From: DASPKM01 sp963817075
GTDB lineage: Bacteria > Bacteroidota > Bacteroidia > Chitinophagales > Chitinophagaceae
Length of the DNA: 64,000 nucleotides
Assembly: GCA_963817075.1 (NCBI GenBank)
Contig: CAWFMT010000007.1
Location: 186,001 to 250,000, forward strand
Direction of reading: 5' to 3'
The notes under the pieces are model-generated. The model was given only the letters and a program-made list of their open reading frames with translations. It had not been told where the DNA came from and did not search any database. A program made the translations under genes and the position numbers. This document shows positions 9,031-17,642 of the stretch, in pieces. Numbering within the stretch: the stretch's first letter is position 1; every line of letters starts with the position of its first letter.

Positions 9031-9222
9031 AGCGAGACCCTGACAGGGCCATATAAAATTAAATCGTTGCCAAGGACCCTGACAGGGACGAACCCTGACA
9101 GGGCCATTTGTAAAATTAAACGGTTTGTCAAGAAACCCGAACATAGGTGTATAGTTACCACATTAGGCTTAGTCGATTTGTCAGACGAGACCCCTGTCAG
9201 GGTGGTTCCCTGTCAGGGTGGG
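9031..9222. repeat. REP core cluster (ACCCTGACAGGGT type)
   Basis: Five further palindromic cores lie downstream of the RAYT gene stop: about 9034-9050, 9074-9088, 9091-9105, 9188-9202 and 9206-9222. The last two are in the CCCTGTCAGGG orientation. Together with 8966-9007 they fill the 390-bp gap 8849-9238, which has no other gene. Confidence 0.85.
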
Positions 9223-9238
9223 TCCAACTTTCAAATCA

Positions 9239-9850
9239 TCAATCTTCTAACATCCACTTCCCAGGAGTAATCAAACTTGTTTTTCCAAGATGATAATCTA
9301 TAAAATTCTCTTTCCCTCCGAACCAATCATGAACAGCAGCCCGTTGCAAAAAAGTATCAGCTTCTGAGATCAAATCGTGGTAAGAACTAAATGGCCAATC
9401 TCTAAAATCATCAACTAGTTTATGACGACAAGCATTTGCATTAATATAATAGACAAGGTTCTTCAAGGATTCCGTATCATCGATCGATTTGCGTTTGAAT
9501 CGAGATTGAAATAGACCCCCGGTTCCATTATACTTTGAATTAATTTTTTGCGCATACCCATTCATGAAATGTGAAAGTTGTTTGGTTGCATTAAGCCTCT
9601 TCGATTTATTGAATAACTCTACATAAACTTCCTTCTTTACGTAAACGAGAAAATGAAAATGATTTTTCAAAAACGAAAAGGCAAATGTTTCAAGGACGTC
9701 TTTCGTGTATTCGGTGTATTTAGTCAGGAAAATGTAATAATCTTCCTCAGAACGAAAAATATTTTCTTTATTGATACCTCGATTATAAATATGGAAATAC
9801 GATCCCTCTGAGAATTCTTCAATTTCTTCCATCCTCCAAATTAAATGCAT
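9239..9850 (-). CDS. REP-associated tyrosine transposase (RAYT, Y1 HUH family)
   Basis: 203 residues. It has the HUH nuclease motif HFHF at 64-67 (His64/His66) within FLKNHFHFLVYVK. The candidate catalytic Tyr99 lies in MNGYAQKIN, followed by the family GTGGLFQSRFKRK stretch and YINANACRHKLV..WPFSSY. A second in-frame ATG at 9832 is an alternative start. RAYTs nick and rejoin single-stranded REP hairpins as single-copy, domesticated relatives of IS200 transposases. The link is supported here by REP hairpins on both sides, including inverted 42-bp doublets. Confidence 0.9.
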   Translation of the reverse strand: MHLIWRMEEIEEFSEGSYFHIYNRGINKENIFRSEEDYYIFLTKYTEYTKDVLETFAFSFLKNHFHFLVYVKKEVYVELFNKSKRLNATKQLSHFMNGYAQKINSKYNGTGGLFQSRFKRKSIDDTESLKNLVYYINANACRHKLVDDFRDWPFSSYHDLISEADTFLQRAAVHDWFGGKENFIDYHLGKTSLITPGKWMLED

Positions 9851-9900
9851 AGATGAGGCAGCCGATGGCTTGTTTTCTCTTTTCCTAGGGGAAAAATATC

Positions 9901-9942
9901 GACCCTGTCAGGGTCTCGCTTAGCTCGACCGCTTACAGGGTC
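9901..9942 (-). repeat. REP doublet, right copy, inverted relative to 8966-9007
   Basis: 42 bp beginning GACCCTGTCAGGGTCTCGCT and ending CCGCTTACAGGGTC. It is the reverse complement of the left doublet with two mismatches and lies 50 bp upstream of the RAYT start. Confidence 0.88.
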
Positions 9943-10276
9943 GTGATCGTTTTGTTCCTTGAGTGGTAGGACCCTGACAGGGTGTAGAGTATTCGTTTGT
10001 GAAGAATGGTTTGACCACCGACGTGAATATCTAGTCCATAATTGTTTGCGACTTGAGACCCTCAGGGTCGTGATCGTTTTGTTCCTTTAGTAACAGGACC
10101 CTGACAGGGTGTAGAGTATTCGTTTGTGAAGAATGGTTTGACCGCCGACGTGAATATCTAGTCCATAATTGTTTGCGACTTGAGACCCTCGGGGTCGTGA
10201 TCGTTTTGTTCCTTTAGTAATAGGACCCTGACAGGGTGTAGAGTATTCGTTTGTGAAGAATGGTTTGACCGCCGAC
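9938..10276. repeat. 127-bp tandem repeat, about 2.7 copies, with REP cores
   Basis: Equivalent GGGTCGTGATCG positions at 9938, 10065 and 10192 give a period of exactly 127 bp; the third copy stops at about 10276. Copies differ at few positions. Each unit carries an ACCCTGACAGGGT palindrome, a stretch starting TAGAGTATTCGTTTGTGAAG, and (copies 1-2) a degenerate ACCCTCAGGGT. It ends in another REP-like hairpin (10271-10312). It fills most of 9851-10384, which has no convincing gene. Confidence 0.92.
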
Positions 10277-10312
10277 AGGGTCTTCGCTGCGCTTCGACCG
10301 CTGTCGGGGTCA

Positions 10313-10350
10313 ACAAAAAAAAATCCACCCATAGAAATGAGCGGATTTGA
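10313..10350 (-). terminator. Intrinsic terminator of nrdJ
   Basis: On the minus strand AAATCCGCTCAT-TTCT-ATGGGTGGATTT forms a 12-bp stem (two G-U pairs) with a TTCT loop. It is followed by a run of nine T. It lies 35 bp beyond the nrdJ stop codon. Confidence 0.85.
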
Positions 10351-10384
10351 AGTTTATAATTACCGTCCTAAATACCTAATTCAA

Positions 10385-13300
10385 TTAACTACATCCTAAA
10401 CTATTTCCACAGTTCAAACATTTATAACATGTGCCTGAACGGATGGTGATATGACCGCATACATTGCAGGAAGGCGCATCGCTCTGCATATTCTTTGCAG
10501 CTGCATTCACCATGTCAAGGGTAGTTTCAACCTTTGCCTTTTGAGGCTTCGACTGAACATTACCTGCTGGTTTTGGCGCCATCACCCGCACATCACTTAA
10601 TTCAGGTTTTCTTTCATATTCCAGGTTCGTTGGTGGTTCATCCCAATCATCTGATCCTGTATTGGCAACTTCTGGTCTGTCAAGAACATGAACCAGGTCA
10701 GTCCTTCCCAGATATTCATATGCAAGCGCGCGGAAGATGAAATCAACAATAGAGGTTGTGCTTTTGATGTTTGGATGATCGACCATTCCTGCTGGTTCAA
10801 ATCTTGTAAAGACAAATTTCTCTACAAATTCTTCCAGCGGCACACCATATTGCAAGCCGATAGATATTGCAATTGCAAAGCAGTTCAACATGCTCCGCAT
10901 TGTTGCGCCTTCCTTCGACATATCGATAAAGATTTCTCCTACTGTCTCATCACCATATTCACCCGTGCGCAGGAAGATCACCTGGCCATTGATCTTGGCC
11001 TTTTGAGTAAAGCCCCGGCGTTTTGCTGGTAAAGTTCTCTTTTCAACAATCTTCGCAAGTGTTCTTTTCAGGTCAGTATTCGGAGATGCCTGAACACGCT
11101 TCTGAACCTCCTCAAGCAATTCTTCAATTGTAAGTTTGCTCATATCCACTATAGAAGATTCATTGAGTGCTGCGGCATGCTCCAATGCAGACAAAGAGGT
11201 TTCTTCAGCACTCTTTTCATTTGCTGCAGGAGTCTTTTTCTTTTTATCACTCTTATTACTTAATGGCTGGCTCATTTTAGAACCATCACGATAAAGCGCA
11301 TTTGCTTTCAATCCTAGTTGCCAGCTTAGCATGTAACAATCTGCAATCTCTTCAACACTTGCTTCATGAGGAAGATTAATAGTTTTTGAGATAGCTCCAC
11401 TTATAAAAGGCTGAACGGCACCCATCATGCGTATATGACCATGTGCATGAATAAAACGCTCTCCTATTTTACCGCATTTGTTAGCGCAATCAAATACTGA
11501 GAGATGTTCTGGTCTTAACCATGGCGCTCCTTCAACGGTCATTGTTCCACATACATAATTGTTGGCATCTTCGATCTGGTCATCGCTGAATCCAAGCGCT
11601 TCCAGCAAGCTCCATTCAAAATTAAAATATTGCTCAGGCGTGAATCCCAGTCGCTGCAGGCATTCTTCCCCAAGCGCGTAAACATTGAATACGAATCCAA
11701 TTTCAAAGGCAGAAGCAACAGCCGCATCTAACTTTTTAATTTCTTCAGCTATAAATCCTTTTTCGCTTAAACTCTGATGATTAATGCCTGGTGCACCGGC
11801 AAATGTTCCGGAACCAACGGCGTATTTGATAATTGACTCTGATTCCTTTTCACTGTATCCAAGATTTTTTAAGGCCGAAGGAACAGACTGATTAATGATC
11901 TTAAAATAGCCACCTCCAGAAAGTTTCTTGAATTTCACCAATGCAAAATCAGGTTCCACTCCAGTAGTATCGCAATCCATTACCAATCCAATCGTACCTG
12001 TTGGAGCAATAACTGTAGTCTGTGCATTCCTGTAGCCAAATTTTTCTCCGAGTTCCACCGCGTCATTCCAGGACTTACAAGCTGCCTTCAGCAAATAATC
12101 CGGACAATATTGTGCTTTAATACCCTGTGGTTTGATGCCAAGGTTCTCATATTCATCTGCGTCAAATGCTGCTCTGCGGTGATTGCGCATCACTCGCAAC
12201 ATATCCTCTTTGTTCTCTTCGTACTTAACGAAGGGCCCTAACACACTTGCCATCTCTGCAGATGTTGAATAGGATACTCCAGTCATGATCGCCGACAAAG
12301 CCCCTGCGATTCCTCTTGCTTCTTCACTGTCATAGGCGATCCCACCTACCATTAGCATGGTTCCAAGATTCGCATATCCAAGGCCGAGGGTGCGATAGTC
12401 ATAACTAAGCTGTGCAACCTCTTTGCTTGGAAATTGTGCCATGGTTACTGAAACTTCCAGAACCACGGTCCACAGCCGGCACACATATTCGAATCCTTCA
12501 ACATCGAATAGATTTTTATCGGCATCATAAAACTTCATGAGGTTTGCAGAGGCAAGATTACAGGCCGTGTTGTCGAGGAACATGTACTCTGAACATGGGT
12601 TAGAGGCCCGGATGCGTCCACCTTTGGGGCAGGTATGCCATTCATTAATGGTGGTATCGTATTGGGTACCCGGGTCTGCACAACGCCATGCTGCGTAAGC
12701 AATTTGGTTCCATAGTTCGCGAGCTGGGATTTTCTTCATCACCCTTCCGTCAGTTCGGGCTTTGAGTTCCCAGTCCTCGTTATTTTCCAGTTTTTCAAAA
12801 AAATCGTTCGGTATTCGAAGGGAATTATTTGAGTTCTGACCACTTACTGTCCTATAGGCCTCTCCTTCATAATCGCTAGGATATCCCGCAGCGATCAGGG
12901 CACCCACTTTTTTCTCCTCTTCCACTTTCCAACTAATGAAATCCTGAATCTCAGGATGATCAAGATCAAGACAAACCATTTTGGCTGCTCTGCGGGTTGT
13001 GCCACCTGATTTGATAGCGCCTGCTGCTCTGTCACCAATCTTAAGGAAGCTCATCAGTCCGGACGAAGTTCCGCCTCCACTTAATTTCTCTCCTTCTCCG
13101 CGTATATGGGAAAAATTAGTTCCCACGCCAGATCCGTACTTGAATATCCTCGCTTCCCTGATCCAGAGATCCATAATACCGCCATCATTCACCAGGTCAT
13201 CGGTTACGCTTAAGATAAAGCAGGCATGAGGCTGAGGTCGCTCATATGCTGAAGTGGATCTCTTTAGTTCCCCATCAGCCGGATCAACATAATAATGACC

Positions 13301-13756
13301 CTGAGGCTTTCCCTTGATCCCATAGCTCTCATATAAACCGGTATTGAACCACTGTGGGCTATTAGGTACGCAGGCCTGATTAAGAATAGAATGAACCAGC
13401 TCCTGGTAAAAAACCTCGGCGTCCTGCTCTGTAGCAAAATAATTATTCCTTTCTCCCCAAACGCGCCAACAGTTTGCCATACGGTGGGCTACCTGTTTTG
13501 CTGAAGTCTCTCTTCCCAGTGACCCATCAGCCTGGGGAACCCCAGCTTTGCGAAAATATTTTTGTGCAAGGATATCGGTTGCAATCTGGCTCCATTGTCT
13601 GGGCACTTCTACATTATTCATTTCAAATACTACTTCTCCGCTCGGGTTGCGGATCACTGAAGTGCGGTAGTCGTATTCAAATTGGTCGAAGACGTTAATG
13701 TCGTCGCGGGTATAGCGACGTTGGAACTGCAAGCCCTTTGATTGCTTTTTTGCCAT
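10385..13756 (-). CDS. nrdJ: Adenosylcobalamin-dependent (class II) ribonucleotide reductase
   Basis: 1123 residues, the long NrdJ form. A short N-terminal region is followed by the ten-stranded barrel. Substrate-site and active-site motifs include VPNSPQWFNTG, ACFILSV, GSGVGTNFSHIRG and NPCSEYMFLDNTACNLASANL. A TSCPD domain lies near the C-terminus (about 895-1010). The tail is a zinc ribbon, CNVCGH..CYKCLNCG, probably the redox-active Cys carrier. It reduces ribonucleotides using B12, so it works with or without oxygen. No cobalamin riboswitch is seen upstream. The gene stands alone, divergent from the pcrB-like gene. Confidence 0.97.
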   Translation of the reverse strand: MAKKQSKGLQFQRRYTRDDINVFDQFEYDYRTSVIRNPSGEVVFEMNNVEVPRQWSQIATDILAQKYFRKAGVPQADGSLGRETSAKQVAHRMANCWRVWGERNNYFATEQDAEVFYQELVHSILNQACVPNSPQWFNTGLYESYGIKGKPQGHYYVDPADGELKRSTSAYERPQPHACFILSVTDDLVNDGGIMDLWIREARIFKYGSGVGTNFSHIRGEGEKLSGGGTSSGLMSFLKIGDRAAGAIKSGGTTRRAAKMVCLDLDHPEIQDFISWKVEEEKKVGALIAAGYPSDYEGEAYRTVSGQNSNNSLRIPNDFFEKLENNEDWELKARTDGRVMKKIPARELWNQIAYAAWRCADPGTQYDTTINEWHTCPKGGRIRASNPCSEYMFLDNTACNLASANLMKFYDADKNLFDVEGFEYVCRLWTVVLEVSVTMAQFPSKEVAQLSYDYRTLGLGYANLGTMLMVGGIAYDSEEARGIAGALSAIMTGVSYSTSAEMASVLGPFVKYEENKEDMLRVMRNHRRAAFDADEYENLGIKPQGIKAQYCPDYLLKAACKSWNDAVELGEKFGYRNAQTTVIAPTGTIGLVMDCDTTGVEPDFALVKFKKLSGGGYFKIINQSVPSALKNLGYSEKESESIIKYAVGSGTFAGAPGINHQSLSEKGFIAEEIKKLDAAVASAFEIGFVFNVYALGEECLQRLGFTPEQYFNFEWSLLEALGFSDDQIEDANNYVCGTMTVEGAPWLRPEHLSVFDCANKCGKIGERFIHAHGHIRMMGAVQPFISGAISKTINLPHEASVEEIADCYMLSWQLGLKANALYRDGSKMSQPLSNKSDKKKKTPAANEKSAEETSLSALEHAAALNESSIVDMSKLTIEELLEEVQKRVQASPNTDLKRTLAKIVEKRTLPAKRRGFTQKAKINGQVIFLRTGEYGDETVGEIFIDMSKEGATMRSMLNCFAIAISIGLQYGVPLEEFVEKFVFTRFEPAGMVDHPNIKSTTSIVDFIFRALAYEYLGRTDLVHVLDRPEVANTGSDDWDEPPTNLEYERKPELSDVRVMAPKPAGNVQSKPQKAKVETTLDMVNAAAKNMQSDAPSCNVCGHITIRSGTCYKCLNCGNSLGCS

Positions 13757-13859
13757 GGGTTAGTACTTATTTAAAGAATTTGTATTTTTTGTTTATTGGG
13801 GGAGAGAGGACGAAAATATTTTTTCGAAAGGAAACTACACTACCTGAAATATCAACACC

Positions 13860-13987
13860 TGTGGATAAGAAAGGTGAAGAATTCGATAGTTCACTACAGC
13901 AGTGGTTTTACGGCCTTTTCCACAATCCTGATCGAAATTTTTTTTGGTTGGGATGAAAAAAAAAATTAGGGGCCGGGTTCATCCACA
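13860..13987. promoter_or_regulatory. Cluster of three DnaA-box-like 9-mers
   Basis: TTATCCACA (minus strand, 13860-13868) is a perfect match to the DnaA box TTATNCACA. TTTTCCACA (13916-13924) and TCATCCACA (13979-13987) are close variants. They lie within 128 bp, separated by A/T runs, in the nrdJ-pcrB divergent gap 13757-14150. No gene is visible in this gap. DnaA control of ribonucleotide reductase genes is known in E. coli; a role here is inference. Confidence 0.4.
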
Positions 13988-14150
13988 GTCTTTCATGAAA
14001 TCAACCAATGCCGATCATCCTTTATCAAAATAGTAAGGAGTTTCACTAAGATGTCGTTCGTAGTTTTCTCAAGGCTTGATTATTGCTGATTATTATACAT
14101 CCCAAAGCGAAAAACTTTTTGCATTTTTGCAGCAGACGAACCATCACAGC

Positions 14151-14910
14151 ATGCAGAACAGGATATACGAATCATTGGTCTTAAAAAAATCAAAAGGGCA
14201 GAAATCTTTTGCAGTATTGGTTGATCCCGACAAAGTATTAGCCGCCGACGTTGATGAAATCTCTTCGCTTGCTGTTGAAGCCAGGGTTGACTACCTTCTT
14301 GTAGGTGGAAGCCTTGTGATCAGCAATAACCTTGATAATGTAGTCCAACGGTTCAAATCGAATTGTAATATTCCCATTATTTTATTTCCAGGCAGTCCCA
14401 TCCCAGATATCGAAATACGCGGATGCCCTGCTTTATCTATCGCTTATATCTGGCCGAAATGCAGAACTATTGATCGGTCAGCACGTAATATCTGCTCCTT
14501 TCGTAAGACAAAGCGGTCTTGAGATCATGTCAACAGGGTATATGGTGATCGATGGAGGTGCCCCAACAACAGTTTCTTATATCAGCAACGCCACTCCCAT
14601 ACCTGCTGATAAGAGTGAGATCGCTATGTGCACTGCAATTGCTGGAGAAATGCTGGGCATGAAACTTATCTACATGGATGCTGGCAGCGGAGCAAAGAGA
14701 CCTATTACAGAAACAATGATCCATTTAGTAGCACAGCACATTCATGTCCCTCTTGTAATTGGCGGTGGGATTACAGATCCAGAAAAGGCCTATCTCAATT
14801 GCAAGGCAGGAGCTGATCTTTTGGTGGTAGGAAATGCAATTGAAAAAGATCCTTCCCTTATTCGTGAAATGGCCGCAGCAATACATTCTGTTCCTACTAA
14901 GGTGAAATAG
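14151..14910 (+). pseudogene. PcrB-family GGGP/heptaprenylglyceryl phosphate synthase, frameshifted
   Basis: Two overlapping frames together make one complete synthase. The first starts at ATG 14151 and includes QKSFAVLVDPDK, YLLVGGSL and PIILFPGSP. The second contains DALLYLSLISGRNAELLIGQH, TGYMVIDGG, YMDAGSGA, VPLVIGGGI and DLLVVGNAIE. The frames join if one C is removed from the CCC at about 14402-14404, restoring PGSPIQISKYADALL. The corrected product is 252 residues, the normal length. The family joins glycerol-1-phosphate to a polyprenyl diphosphate. All motifs survive on both sides, so this is either a very recent mutation or a sequencing error in a C run. Confidence 0.88.
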
Positions 14911-14937
14911 ATTTCTACAGTTTCCGTTTTGCACGTT

Positions 14938-15330
14938 TAATGTAAAATGAAAAATGTAGAATGTAAAATGAAGAATATTTCATGCAAAGAGAGCAAAGAC
15001 GCAAAGCCTTTCGATAAAATTCGTATAATTCGTGTTTCAGAATTGAAAATGCAAAATGAAAAATTTAAAATAAGGAAGGAGAACACCAAACTTTAAATCC
15101 TTAAACTCGAAACCCGAAACCCTAAACTAGAAAACCTTCGATAAAATTCGTATAATTCGCGCTTCACAATTGAAAATGCGATTTTCGAAGTTCTTTCTCT
15201 GCGATACTCTGCATTCTCTTGTTCTCTGCGGTGAAAAAATGAAGAATATTTCACGCAAAGATGCAAAGTGAGCAAAGACGCAAAGCCTTTCGATAAAATT
15301 CGTGTAATTCGTGTTTCACGGTTAAGCCCT
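14938..15330. repeat. Repeat-filled gap: R2 motifs and three R5 direct repeats
   Basis: The 445-bp gap 14911-15355 has no credible gene. It holds R2-type AAAATGAAAAATGTA stretches (14945-14972, 15046-15072). Three copies of CTTTCGATAAAATTCGTATA plus ATTCGTGTTTCA-like sequence lie at about 15007-15038, 15134-15166 and 15287-15319. GCAAAGACGCAAAG stretches (R1-related) precede two of them, and a CGAAACCCGAAACCC tandem sits at about 15107-15123. Confidence 0.85.
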
Positions 15331-15355
15331 GGTTATAGCTCTAAACCTAATTGCT

Positions 15356-17530
15356 ATGATCAGAATAAGAATCTGGTTGCGAAAATTTGTTCGCATTTTA
15401 AGATGCGTCTTTTATATCCTTGGCAAAATTCCATTTGTCCTTTTCATCATCCTCTTCGGATGGTTTGGTTTCGCTGTTAATGATCAGGGCTTGGATATGA
15501 TGGCATCATTCGCTCTTAGCGACAATTATTGGTATCTGTTCTGGACCATCGTATACCTTTTTTTCTGGGCCAGTGCCATCTGGAATGTCAGCAGGATCCT
15601 TCTGCATACTGCCAACCTGAAAAAAATTGTTGAAGAAGAGGTGCCCAAAGAATCAATTCTAAAAAAAGGATCTACCCTTCCAGAAAATTTTATTATCGCG
15701 AGAATTGATACACGTTATAAGAAAAGCATACAATGGCTCGGAAAATGGGTTCCCAGAATTCTTGCACTAGCACCTTACTCAATTTTTATTTGGGGCTATG
15801 TAAAAGAAAACTGGGCATACGTTAAGGAAGATTTCTTTTCGCGTTCCTGGCCCGTTATTATTGTCGCTCTGATAGCAATCGTACATTTCATCATTCTGGT
15901 GCAACGCAGAAGACTCCTGTCAAGATTGAGACATGAGCCAAATCCAAAATGGAAAACGGAGATCGTACAACTGGATGAGGAAAAGAGCATACTCAAGGCC
16001 ATAAAGTACCAACGATTAAGAACAAACACCCTCCTCAACCTCATTGTGTGTCTGGGAGTTTTTATCTATGCTTTTTATGTGGCCCGTTCAGTACCTGGAC
16101 TGAATGGAAAGCCAGGGCTGATCATACTTTCATCACTGATCGTTTACACCTTTGTAGGGCTCATGATTAATCTGGCGTCAAATAAAATAAGGTTGCCGCT
16201 ATTCCTGATCCTGGTAATTTTCGCGTTTGTATTTTCTCTTCCCCGAAATAACAATCATGCAATTGAAACCTTAACCGGTCCGGAAGATCTTGCCATGCTT
16301 AAATCACGCGTCCCGGATACTGCATATTTCACAAGATGGCTGAACGACAGAATTGCAAAGAAAGTTTTTGATACCAGTAAGAATCATGTGATCTACCTGA
16401 TTGCATCAGAAGGCGGAGGTATCAGGGCCTGCTATTGGACATTTCAAGTGTTACGATACCTGCATCTTAAACATCCTGATATTTACAATAACACATTTGC
16501 TGTTACGGGAGCTTCTGGTGGAAGCGTTGGTCTCAGCTTTTTCTACAATTATCTCCATCATAAAAAAGAAGCAAGCGCTAATCAGTTCGATCTCCGTGAT
16601 CCACGCAATTATGCTGCGCTGGATACCATCTCCAGTTCGGATTATCTTTCTGCAGTTAGTTATGGATTTGTATATCCCGACTTATTACAGAGATTCCTTC
16701 CATTCCGCATTAAGAGTTTCGATCGGGCAAAATTCCTTGGAAACAGTTTTGACAAGGCGTTCGAATATCATCTGCGACTGAAACCTGGTGAATCGTTTCT
16801 AAATAAAAATTTTCTAGAAACCTGGAAAGGCCGGGATGCTATAAATTATCCAGCCATTCTTTTCAATAGCACCTATGTTGAATTAGGAACAAAAGCGATT
16901 ATATCCCCATTCAAAATTACTCCAACATATTATTCCGATGTCCTGGATGTTCTAAGTAAGACCAACCGTTCAATTCCAATGAAAGAAGGAATGGTCTCTA
17001 CTGCCCGCTTTCCGATCATCACTCCTCCAGGACTCATGCATTATGACAAAGACAGCAATAACAAGAATGTACCATTTGGTCACCTGGTTGATGGTGGGTA
17101 TTTTGAAAACACTGCGATTCAGACCGCACAGCAGACTGCTCTTATGATGAAGTCAGTTTTGAACAGGAAGGGCAGTCCTTATTCCAGAATAAAGCCTGTG
17201 ATCATTTCCATCAGATATGGAACTCAGTTAAAAAATTCCAATGAACCTTTGGGAAAAGAATATGAGATGGCACCAATAATTGGCGGGTATAATATTTTAT
17301 TCAGATGGATATTCGGTGCAAAGGATCTGAGTATTCAACTAGATTCGGTGATGAGGGTGGTAGAGTTCGGGCTTCGGGTTAGACAGGATACTGCAAGTAA
17401 GCATATGCTCCCTCTTGGGTGGTATCTTTCATCTAAATCGAGAGAGATCATCAGGAATGAGGTGCTTGATAGTATTCAGAGTAGAGAATTCAAGGCATCC
17501 TACAATCAGTTGAAAGTTTATCTTAAATGA
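15356..17530 (+). CDS. Membrane-anchored patatin-like phospholipase
   Basis: 724 residues. The N-terminal half is membrane-bound, with hydrophobic segments near residues 18-40, 58-80, 130-150, 165-182, 225-245, 255-275 and 282-300. The C-terminal half is a patatin-like hydrolase. It has oxyanion-hole glycines SEGGGIRA at about 350-357, nucleophile elbow GASGGSVG with Ser at about 386, and the catalytic Asp in VDGGYFEN at about 578. The patatin Ser-Asp dyad is therefore complete. The role is probably lipid or acyl-ester hydrolysis at the membrane; substrate unknown. It is followed by an R1 repeat and an alpha/beta hydrolase gene on the same strand. Confidence 0.85.
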   Translation: MIRIRIWLRKFVRILRCVFYILGKIPFVLFIILFGWFGFAVNDQGLDMMASFALSDNYWYLFWTIVYLFFWASAIWNVSRILLHTANLKKIVEEEVPKESILKKGSTLPENFIIARIDTRYKKSIQWLGKWVPRILALAPYSIFIWGYVKENWAYVKEDFFSRSWPVIIVALIAIVHFIILVQRRRLLSRLRHEPNPKWKTEIVQLDEEKSILKAIKYQRLRTNTLLNLIVCLGVFIYAFYVARSVPGLNGKPGLIILSSLIVYTFVGLMINLASNKIRLPLFLILVIFAFVFSLPRNNNHAIETLTGPEDLAMLKSRVPDTAYFTRWLNDRIAKKVFDTSKNHVIYLIASEGGGIRACYWTFQVLRYLHLKHPDIYNNTFAVTGASGGSVGLSFFYNYLHHKKEASANQFDLRDPRNYAALDTISSSDYLSAVSYGFVYPDLLQRFLPFRIKSFDRAKFLGNSFDKAFEYHLRLKPGESFLNKNFLETWKGRDAINYPAILFNSTYVELGTKAIISPFKITPTYYSDVLDVLSKTNRSIPMKEGMVSTARFPIITPPGLMHYDKDSNNKNVPFGHLVDGGYFENTAIQTAQQTALMMKSVLNRKGSPYSRIKPVIISIRYGTQLKNSNEPLGKEYEMAPIIGGYNILFRWIFGAKDLSIQLDSVMRVVEFGLRVRQDTASKHMLPLGWYLSSKSREIIRNEVLDSIQSREFKASYNQLKVYLK

Positions 17531-17536
17531 GAATTA

Positions 17537-17619
17537 AATTAACCGCCAGGAAACAAAGGCGCCAGTTTACGCAAAGTAACCTCGCGAAACTTTGCGTCAT
17601 AGCGTCTTTGCGGTTAAAT
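17537..17619. repeat. R1 palindromic repeat, copy 2
   Basis: Left end AATTAACCGCCAGG, right end GCGTCTTTGCGGTTAAATT, with an inner GCAAAGTAACC..CGCGAAACTTTGC palindrome. It begins within 10 bp of the patatin-like gene stop codon. Confidence 0.9.
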
Positions 17620-17642
17620 TTTTTTTGAATAATTGACCTTGT

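Noticed and set aside
8849..9052. N-terminal extension of the tiny lipoprotein
   Set aside because: The extra 68 residues translate REP palindromes and would hide a clear lipoprotein signal.
9938..10276. Possible CRISPR array
   Set aside because: The 127-bp period, near-identical whole units and lack of variable spacers or cas genes do not fit CRISPR; it is a plain tandem repeat with REP cores.
10087..10332. 81-codon ORF on the minus strand
   Set aside because: It reads through the 127-bp tandem repeat twice, so the protein is an internal duplication of noncoding repeat.
13738..13956. 72-codon plus-strand ORF in the nrdJ upstream region
   Set aside because: It overlaps the nrdJ start, has no recognisable features and crosses A/T runs and DnaA-like boxes.
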